Below are positions 8,949 through 15,619 of a stretch of DNA of 15,619 nucleotides, piece after piece. The number at the start of each line of letters is the position of its first letter. Position 1 is the first letter of the stretch. The notes below the pieces were generated by a model. That model saw only the letters and a list, made by a program, of their open reading frames with translations. It did no database searches and was not told the DNA's origin. A program made the translations under genes and the position numbers. Source of the stretch: Saccoglossus kowalevskii (lineage: Eukaryota > Hemichordata > Enteropneusta > Harrimaniidae). The stretch is taken from NCBI RefSeq assembly GCF_000003605.2, contig NW_003111483.1, positions 63,296-78,914 on the forward strand, in the 5' to 3' direction.

Positions 8949-9302
8949 CTGTAAAAGCATTAATATTCACCGTTTTTAATTTCACTATTTGTACATTATA
9001 TCATATACTGTAAAATGATTAATTTTCACTGGGTTTAAATTTCACTGATTTACCATTTCAGGCATATTCACGGTTTAAATTCACGGTTTTATCATTTAGA
9101 TGTGTTCTTTGGTAAATTTTACATATTCACTGGGTTTTAATTTAGCTCATTTTCCAGTCAGCGAAATAAGCTAAATTAAAACCCAGTGAATAATTAACCC
9201 GTTTACAGTATTCATTTGTTTTGGAATTCATATAATTCTAAGTATGATTTATTTTTACAATCTGTGAAATCAAAACCCAGTGAATAATTAAAGCATTTAC
9301 AA
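8949..9302. mobile_element. Outer MITE interrupted by a family A element
   Basis: The left end CTGTAAAAGCATTAATATTC (8949 onward, TA at 8947-8948) pairs with the right end ...GAATAATTAAAGCATTTACAA (to 9302, TA at 9303-9304), allowing mismatches. Both arms extend into a TTTTNATTTCAC stretch. Between the arms sits a complete family A element with its own TA flanks (9008-9208). Removing that insert and one TA leaves a MITE of about 150 bases. Confidence 0.7.
9008..9208 (+). mobile_element. MITE family A, copy 2 (inserted in outer MITE)
   Basis: This 201-base element has TA duplications at 9006-9007 and 9209-9210. Its ends are CTGTAAAATGATTAATTTTC and ...ATAATTAACCCGTTTACAG. It is the reverse complement of 1876-2082. 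The AAACCCAGTGAA motif or its complement recurs four times inside. The inner palindrome around 9125-9190 is retained. Intact TA flanks here, compared with the damaged left flank of copy 1, fit a comparatively young insertion. Confidence 0.85.
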
Positions 9303-9492
9303 TATTTGCTTGTAGTATAGTCCATGTGACTACTCAAATGTTATTGCCGTAGTATCATTGCATGTAACAAATAAAAATATCAAAAACCACATTAGAACCA
9401 TTCAACACTGGAGTTAATTGTAAATCCCGTGATGTAATGTGACAGCTTCCTGTCGTGAAAGACCAAACAGAAACAAATGCCTATATAAACAT

Positions 9493-9542
9493 TGTACCAT
9501 GCACGGAACTAAGGGCTTTGTAGTTCCGTGTACCATGGTACA
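9493..9542. repeat. Near-perfect 19-22 bp hairpin
   Basis: TGTACCATGCACGGAACTA (9493-9511) pairs with 9521-9542 across a 9-base loop, agggctttg. The right arm carries three extra bases (GTA) that would form a single bulge; otherwise pairing is complete. The fold is shorter than a typical animal miRNA precursor. A TATATAAA-like string lies just upstream at 9483. No function is assigned. Confidence 0.6.
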
Positions 9543-9732
9543 GTAGTGACATATAATTTTACTCAAACTAAAGTTTCATTGCATCAATGAAAAATATGTT
9601 TGCCATTTGGCCATATAATTTTTGACCAGTCTGTACCAATAGTAGATAAGGAACGCCCTAACTTGTTAAGAATATACAAAAACTTTGGTCATTTTAACTA
9701 TGATTACTCAGTACAGTAACTAGGAAAGTATA

Positions 9733-9905
9733 CTGTAAAATACTGAAGGAATGATTCAGTGAAAAAAAATCCATTGAATATACCTTTTTTTTCTATATGT
9801 TACATCCAACTTGTCAAAAATTCAGTGAAAATAAATTCCATACAAACACCCAAAAAGTCTTTTCAGAGAAAATTAATTCCAGATAAAAAAAAAAGTATTT
9901 TACAG
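9733..9905 (+). mobile_element. MITE family B, copy 4 (left arm deleted)
   Basis: This 173-base element has TA at 9731-9732 and 9906-9907 and ends CTGTAAAATACTGAAGGAATG and ...AAAAGTATTTTACAG. Compared with copy 3 it lacks roughly 30 bases of the left arm after the first dozen. The internal blocks (tcaaaaattcagtgaaaataaattcca and cacccaaaaagtcttttcag) are conserved in order. Confidence 0.85.
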
Positions 9906-9907
9906 TA

Positions 9908-11247
9908 CATATAAGTTCTATGGTTATGAAACAATACCAAGTAAATTCAAATAACAGGAAGTAGAGTCTCATGTCAGTTTATTTGTTCTCAAGTACAATG
10001 CCCCTTGATGTATTGATTGTCATGTCAGAAATGGCATACCTAAATAATTAGTTATGAATATAAATGGTAAATTGTTAAAATGACATTGATTTGAATACAA
10101 TGGCATTTTGGACGCTTGGCGTTCACGCACACTATATTAGCCCAAGTTAAGGAACTGGACACGATCTTAAAAAATGGGCCAGATTTAATCCTTACTTAGA
10201 TTTTCTCAGCTCATGTTAAGCTTCGTGTACGTTTTCTTAGCATGGGTCAAGAGTTCAAATACCTAAATTAACCAGTGCTAAGAAGCTGTGCATGAACACT
10301 ACTACTTGAAATATGTGATTAGGGAGTTTCAGATAAACACAGGGTGGGTTTATGACTAGTTTTGACAATAAATCATTTAGATAAGTGTGAAGTGATAAAA
10401 TGGTAATAAAATACGACTTAAAGGTCATATTCTACCATAATTTTCAGACAATTCTTTTGAGAAGAAACCAGGACAATCTGAATGTTCAATTTTCTTAAGT
10501 CTCTCTCTGTGAAGGTTTTGATAAAATAATACACATGATTTACAGTATTTGCATATCAGTGTATGGTGAAAAATAGATTCCTTTGAATTGTGCCCCTCTT
10601 GTGTATCTGTAATCATGCAAGTTATAGTATGTTTATGATTGTAAATACTGGTCAGTCTTGTAAATGCAAAAGGTAGTACGTGTATTAGATTCTGACCACA
10701 ACTACCCGATACAATCTTGGCATACAATCATTCATGCATTGTGATTATAGAAAGAATAAATGTAAATAAAGAGACTGGCTGTATATATGAAAAATGACTA
10801 GACAATGAAACCGAGTTGTCTGTTTCAACAACACTGCTTATAAACTCATCTACATTATTTCGATTCATACTTGCAACAAAAAATATGATATCAATGAGCC
10901 TATATAATGAGATTTTCTGTAACCCATCTCCAATTTATGTGATGTGGAAAGCCCACAGCTAAAATGAATGAATATGCTACCATAATCAACTGACAGTGAT
11001 CTCTGCTGAACAAATCATGCAAAATCAGTATGGCAAGTATATATTTTAAAAACTCATTGCCACATAGATGCATCTGACGCAGTTTGTATATACTTCCCAG
11101 AATGCAATTGGACACAAGAGTCTGCATATAACAATGGAAGAGCGGACACTAAAAATCCTGAAAGATTGACAGGTTTATTTTCATATATTCAAAATCTGAT
11201 ACAATCACTGACAAATATACAAGTCATTTACAAATAGGTAAAGAGAA
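9908..11247. other. Long AT-rich stretch without a supported gene
   Basis: Minus-strand open frames at 10425-10727 (100 codons, containing a CKYCKSC string) and 10900-11127 have no ATG start that fits, no recognisable domain and no convincing splice sites. A 9-base inverted repeat TTCTTAGCA / TGCTAAGAA lies near 10236 and 10278. Nothing else is supported. Confidence 0.4.
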
Positions 11248-11291
11248 GTGGGAATCAAATATGTATCACCTAGTTTTTGTCTTTTTGACAG

Positions 11292-11467
11292 TCCAAAGTT
11301 TGTTATTACCAAACAACACTACCATAGTCAACGATTTACTGCTAATAATCACTTTGACTTGTCAAAGTATGCTAATTTGACTGACAAATTGACAGAAAAT
11401 ATTGATTACTGTAGAGAAATAGTCACTGGGTTTAGTATTAGCAGATTTGATGTACAGATATTGACAG
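11292..11467 (+). CDS. Weak orphan exon candidate
   Basis: A good acceptor (tttttgtctttttgacag, ending 11291) and a fair donor (ACAG|GTTTGT at 11468) bound 176 bases that are open in one frame for about 58 codons. The peptide is hydrophilic and mixed in composition (KFVITKQHYHSQRF ... LTENIDYCREIV), more protein-like than most frames in this region. I do not recognise a family and see no partner exon. It could be a chance open frame or a decayed exon. Confidence 0.2.
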
Positions 11468-12090
11468 GTTTGTGAAGGGAACAATACATTATATTATTAA
11501 CTTTGTATATTCATTAAATTTTACTTCAGTGTCTTTACCTACCAGCAAAAATTTAAATCCATTGAAAATTTAAGTCCTATACAGTATACTAGTATGTTAA
11601 TGCATTTTTAGAAATAATTTTATACATTGTCTGTGAAACATGAAATATTACTGACAAGTGAAGGGATAGTTGTCGCACTGCATTGTGGGTTCCATAGCGA
11701 AATATACAACATGTATAAAATACATTGTTTGGTTACATAAAATTCAAACGCATGTTGAACGCCGACTGTAGCACTTTGAGTGAATCTTATTGTAAACCCT
11801 AACACACTCTGAAATGCCTTGATATATTCACTATGGAGAGTTTCATTGATGATGATGATCTACATCAGTGTACATGTTAAATTGGGCCATATTTGTACAT
11901 GTGGTAATAGTGCATTCCCACATTTAGCGCATGACCTGCAATAAACGTCTTGCTGACCCCGGTCAGCATCACAGGGGTACTGGATTTGTGTCAACCGTTC
12001 TAATATTTTAGGATTGATAATTTTATTAGTACTCTCTGATCACAATATTTTATATACATGTTGACCATAAATTATGTATTCACTAGGTTA
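11468..12090. other. No gene recognised; contains one 18-base palindrome
   Basis: This is AT-rich sequence with a small GC-richer island at about 11930-11990. The island contains TGCTGACC-CC-GGTCAGCA at 11951-11968, an 8-bp perfect palindrome around a 2-base centre. No supported open frame or repeat family member is present. Confidence 0.4.
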
Positions 12091-12260
12091 TTTTGTATTA
12101 AAGCGAGGGAGTCGTCACCTGTGCATACATCAGATGACCATAGCGTGCAATTGTTTACAAACATCTACCCATGAGCCTTTGCGTTTTTAGCGTGTTATAG
12201 TAGCTTGGGACTGAATTGGTGCGCATACACAGGTGACGACGCTCTCATTTCAAATAAAAT
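12091..12260. mobile_element. Inverted-repeat element, family E
   Basis: The arms of about 37 bases are inverted: the left arm (12091-12127) contains GTCGTCACCTGTG at 12111-12123, and the right arm carries its exact complement CACAGGTGACGAC at 12228-12240. The outer parts (ATTTTGTATT... against ATTTTATTTG...) match imperfectly. The 170-base length and lack of coding capacity fit a MITE unrelated to families A and B. Target duplications are not clear and there is one copy only. Confidence 0.6.
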
Positions 12261-14505
12261 ACACTGTACTACAAAGTGAGAATAATGTATACGACAGCAG
12301 GGAAAGATAATTTGTACATTTCTTTTTGATTTATTGTACTTTTTACGTAGAAGTAAAGCAGATAAAATACAATTCTGAATCTGATCTTATACATTTACAG
12401 AGATTGCGTTAAAATTGTATTGTCTGCAAAACTTAATTGAATATCTTGAGAATCACAAAAGCTGATTGTATTTATTAAAAGTAGACATATTACATAACAT
12501 GTCCAGGACTTCAATTGAGTTTTGCTTTTAATACAACTGTCATAACATTAACGTGCAAGTAACCCATGACAGGGTAGAGGAATTCTAAAATCTATTTGTT
12601 TGGGTTCGGAAAAAAAGATTTTAACACAATAATAGTATCATGAGGTTGTCATAGCAAGTGGATAATATACCACTACTACGAATGGTTGAATTTTGTATGA
12701 ACCAAAGATATATTTGACATGTACTGTATGTTACATGGGACTATATGGAACCCAGTACACTGCACTAATTGTGATGTATTATCATTCAGACACATTAAGA
12801 AATGATTACCATTATTATAGTCAATATAAAAGTTTTGCTTGAGAACAATGTGCAAGACACATTACATCTTGAATGAATACATAATAACAATTGAACGAAG
12901 AATCTAAAGAAAACTACATACACCACATATGAATGGTACAAATAATCAGGATGAGTCACTTCTGATATATTATTTAAAAAACATGTAAAACCACCTGTTT
13001 AAAATGGTTTACAAGAAACACGTGTTATTAGGTGAAAAGCATAATCAACAGTGCGTGTTTGAAGTAGTTATGTGTCTCTGTTATTGGATGTAATTGAGCC
13101 AATATGTCATTACAGGGAGAAAAAAAAATAACTGGAACAGCAAAGTAACTAATGTTGAGTTACTGTGGTTTGGATGTCTGATAAAGAGCGGTGGTCACTG
13201 TGCAGTGCCTGTTAAAACAAAAAATGCATTTTACACACGTTGTATATATCACTGAGTCCTATGTCGATGCAGCAAGATGCACTTCTATCAGAAACCTTGT
13301 AATGTTGATTGGCCATAAAGAGTTACAGTCATTGAACAGTGTGCATTCACATTCCATGTAACAACCAGTGTATTAAACACATGTTGCATGGGATTCAAAC
13401 ACAGCACAACGACCTCCGACCTTTAATTAAGATATTACTTCTCAAACAAAAAACTAATCAACTAGCGAGTAACAAGTACAGTAAAGTGTTTACTTGGATA
13501 AAATACAAAAATAGTTTTTTTGTTAATTAAAAACACTTCAATAATAAAAATTTGCTGTTTTGAAAAAAGAAAAGCTATATTCTATATAAATATTAAAATC
13601 AACAACAAGAAAGCTTTAAAAGACGTACAAGCTTTCATCACTTCACAAATTGAAACATGAATAGAGTTCATTTTAGGAATGAAAAGTCAACAAATAGTCT
13701 CAGCAAATGAGGGATTCACAACAAACACAGAGCAAAGTACACAAACAGTTTCAAATACCAGTACAAATACATGTATAAATATTAAAATATGTTTTTTATT
13801 CTCTTTCTTGTTTCTCTCTTTAAATTATAAATACGGATTTTATTTAAAAGTATGTCCATTTATACCTTTGTCTGAGTGCTACAAATGGTGGCAAAACATC
13901 AAAAATTTTGTTCGGGTTAGTTTCTAACCTTGTATTTTGAACTACATGCTATGGTGAGGACATGTATCATACTTCGCTCTGATTACAGTATATTACTGAT
14001 TATTCAATGAGTTTGAGAAATTAATTGAGACTTACAACATCAATTGTAACCAATTATTTAAAGTACCAGGGTTAAATTTAAAATGAAGTAAGCTAATACA
14101 AGTCGAATAGCAAAAGAATGTGAAAAGAATTGTTTTCTTTAGTATAAAGAATTTCTTACAATGATGCAGCACCAACAGAATGTACCAGGGTAATAGAGAC
14201 CCCTGGATCCCACAGCATTGAAGCGACTGGTGTGCAGACTGAATATTCATGTAATTCTGTATGAGCAATATTAATGTTTTGTTAAAATGTGATCTCTGTT
14301 TTAATTTTAATGGCAGAGAGTGATTTGAGATATAACCAGACAATGTTATGATGAGAAACCTATGCTATCAATTCCAATCATGGGTCACATGATTTAAGTC
14401 ACATGACTGACACTAGATGATGCAATCTTCAGCAGGTAAGTGTAGCTAAAAGTGACAATACTGGATACAATAAAATCATTGTTCATTGATTTGATGATGA
14501 TTTAG
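12261..14505. other. Intergenic or 3'-flanking AT-rich DNA
   Basis: No supported gene or repeat is seen. The part nearest 14505 would be the 3' untranslated region of the minus-strand gene ending at 14506. Reading leftward on the minus strand, the first AATAAA hexamers are at 13844-13839 and 13800-13795, which would give an untranslated region of about 0.7 kb. Short open frames at 13339, 13679 and 14032 are low-complexity and unrecognised. Confidence 0.4.
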
Positions 14506-14655
14506 CTAGTGATCTCCATTGTGTGCACCGTCAGTTGTTGGAACCCCGACTAAATCAGCAGAATGTTCCATAATGACATGGGCATTCATTATTCCAGGAT
14601 CGGCTGAGACATCAAGATGTAACGGCAGTGCATTCGTATCCACAGATGATCCGTT
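14506..14655 (-). CDS. Probable last coding exon of an unidentified minus-strand gene
   Basis: On the minus strand a textbook acceptor, ttttgtttgttttttcgcag, ends at 14656 (plus coordinate). It is followed by 49 codons and a TAG in the phase-0 frame; the two other frames close within about 22 codons. The peptide begins NGSSVDTNALPLHLDVSAD, continues through an MNAHVIMEHSADLVGVP segment, and ends in a polar, histidine-containing tail. It is acidic and looks like an unstructured C-terminus. I do not recognise the family. Partner exons must lie upstream, beyond 15619, or be unrecognised in 14656-15619. Confidence 0.5.
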   Translation of the reverse strand, partial: NGSSVDTNALPLHLDVSADPGIMNAHVIMEHSADLVGVPTTDGAHNGDH

Positions 14656-14814
14656 CTGCGAAAAAACAAACAAAAGGTTTAATTTTATAGTTTGAGATTC
14701 CCACAAATTATTGTCAATAAATTTTAGGTACCAACAAAGATTGTGGACCAGAATAAGACCCTTCACTGCCCACCAATTAGGCCAAATGGGTTGCCTTAAA
14801 ATAGTATGGTTTTA

Positions 14815-15619
14815 CAGTAGAACGTCGATTATCTGGACTGTTAGGGGGACATGCTTTTTGTTCGGTTATGCAAACAGTTCGGATATGCGATCTTGTGTGG
14901 GCGTGCTCAAATTTACAGGCTCACGTACACACAAATTCTAACGCACATGACTGTAATGAAATCAAACAATAGTACATGTAGAGTACGTCATTAAAAACAT
15001 TTTTATTTAATCAGTAATACATTGTAATAAAAATGTTGCATGCTGGAATGTTAAAAAATGATTCAAAATGTCCGTAAAATGTAGCGATAATAAGTTTCTT
15101 TGCTTCTTTCTTGGGAAAACCAAGTCCCGGAACCAAGTGAAGACGGATTTCTCTAAACGATCGTCATAGGCTGTTTTCATTATCTTTCGTTTGAGTCCTG
15201 CACTTGAATCCATTTTACTAGAAAAATCCAGCAGCTTTTGTTTTGCCTTGATATCGGATATCGTCGATTTACCAACACCATACTCTGTAGATAGATTGCT
15301 TGCGGTTTCGCCACGTTCTAGTCGATTTATAATTGACACCTTCGTGTCCAAATCAAGCACACAGCGTTTGCATTTCACTGGGGTAGCCATGCCAACGCTA
15401 GATAAAGTAAACAGGTGAAAGGTTGCTTCGTATTTGCTGTGTATAGATCGGCTCGATGTTACCAGATTGCTCGTGGATTTTTGAATGGTAAACTGCTACA
15501 AGATGTCACGATTTTATTGGATTCAGCAAAGTTTTTAACACCTAGAACGATTGACATAATAAATTGTTGTAAAAATCCAGGTTGGCTACTGTGATCACCG
15601 GACGTAAACACTTTGACGC
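14815..15619 (-). mobile_element. pogo/Tigger-type DNA transposon, internally deleted, right end beyond window
   Basis: The left border is TA (14813-14814) followed by CAGTAGAACGTCGATTATCTGG, a typical pogo/Tigger terminal sequence. The subterminal unit GTTCGGWTATGC occurs twice (14860-14871 and 14877-14888). A minus-strand transposase N-terminus starts at 15390. The complementary terminal repeat is not found up to 15619, so the far border lies outside. The element would sit in the intron upstream of the minus-strand exon at 14506-14655, in the same orientation as that gene. Confidence 0.7.
15007..15390 (-). pseudogene. Truncated Tigger/pogo transposase (CENP-B-like HTH only)
   Basis: A true ATG at 15390-15388 opens 127 codons. 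Residues about 10-55 form a CENP-B N-terminal (psq-type) helix-turn-helix: LDLDTKVSIINRLERGE, then YGVGKSTISDIKAKQ, the hallmark of Tigger, jerky and CENP-B proteins, which bind transposon ends or centromeric repeats. Residues about 75-88 (LEKSVFTWF) match the start of the second, CENPB-type HTH region. After about residue 90 the similarity stops and the frame ends at 15007. The DDE catalytic domain, usually a further 300 or so residues, is absent. Deletion joins the N-terminus almost directly to the transposon end, so it cannot be an active transposase by itself. Confidence 0.8.

Noticed and set aside
10240-10270. B-box-like GAGTTCAAATACC as a possible tRNA gene
   Set aside because: No A box at the correct spacing and no cloverleaf pairing.
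10425-10727. Minus-strand frame with a CKYCKSC zinc-finger-like string
   Set aside because: It has no complete metal-binding motif, no ATG at the frame start and no convincing splice sites.
14711-14941. Plus-strand 76-codon frame across the Tigger end, and the plus-strand frame 15191-15418
   Set aside because: Both are antisense reading of the transposon and of the minus-strand exon boundary.
1-15619. CRISPR arrays, prokaryotic operons, rRNA genes and viral integrations
   Set aside because: No regularly spaced repeats, no dense coding and no viral hallmark frames; the spliced forkhead gene shows the DNA is animal.

Overview
The window is AT-rich metazoan nuclear DNA with widely spaced exons, GT-AG introns and many short non-autonomous DNA transposons. 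There are no operons, ribosome-binding sites or dense ORFs. The only confidently recognised gene is a FoxM (FOXM1-type) forkhead transcription factor. With the frequent tacatgta-type motifs, the setting looks like a non-vertebrate animal. The phylum cannot be named from this sequence.

Layout. Bases 1-480 are CpG-richer than the rest and end in a perfect CAG|GTGAGT splice donor, so this may be the promoter and 5' exon of the FoxM gene. Bases 480-2700 read as intron or upstream DNA. They hold a possible tRNA-derived SINE remnant and three small transposon remnants packed next to one another. Three plus-strand FoxM exons follow: 2702-2866 (forkhead N-terminal half), 4389-4524 (recognition helix and wings) and 5279-6444 (whole C-terminal regulatory and transactivation region with stop). 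Phases match across both introns, giving 488 contiguous residues. The N-terminal exon(s) were not found.

From 6445 to about 8300 is the presumed 3' untranslated region and flank. From 7525 to 9905 there is a cluster of TA-flanked miniature inverted-repeat elements, including one element inserted inside another and an inverted copy of an element lying upstream of FoxM. From 9906 to 14505 is mostly featureless AT-rich sequence with one more inverted-repeat element, a small near-perfect hairpin, a short palindrome and one weak orphan exon candidate.

The right end probably holds the last coding exon of an unidentified minus-strand gene (14655 down to 14506). The inferred intron upstream of that exon contains an internally deleted pogo/Tigger-type transposon with a CENP-B-like DNA-binding domain and one terminal sequence.

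FoxM and the minus-strand gene converge on a long repeat-rich intergenic space. No exotic defence, toxin or biosynthetic system is visible. The most interesting points are the divergent second wing of this FoxM, the paired and nested transposon architecture around it, and the fact that the nearest canonical poly(A) hexamers downstream of FoxM lie inside transposon remnants.
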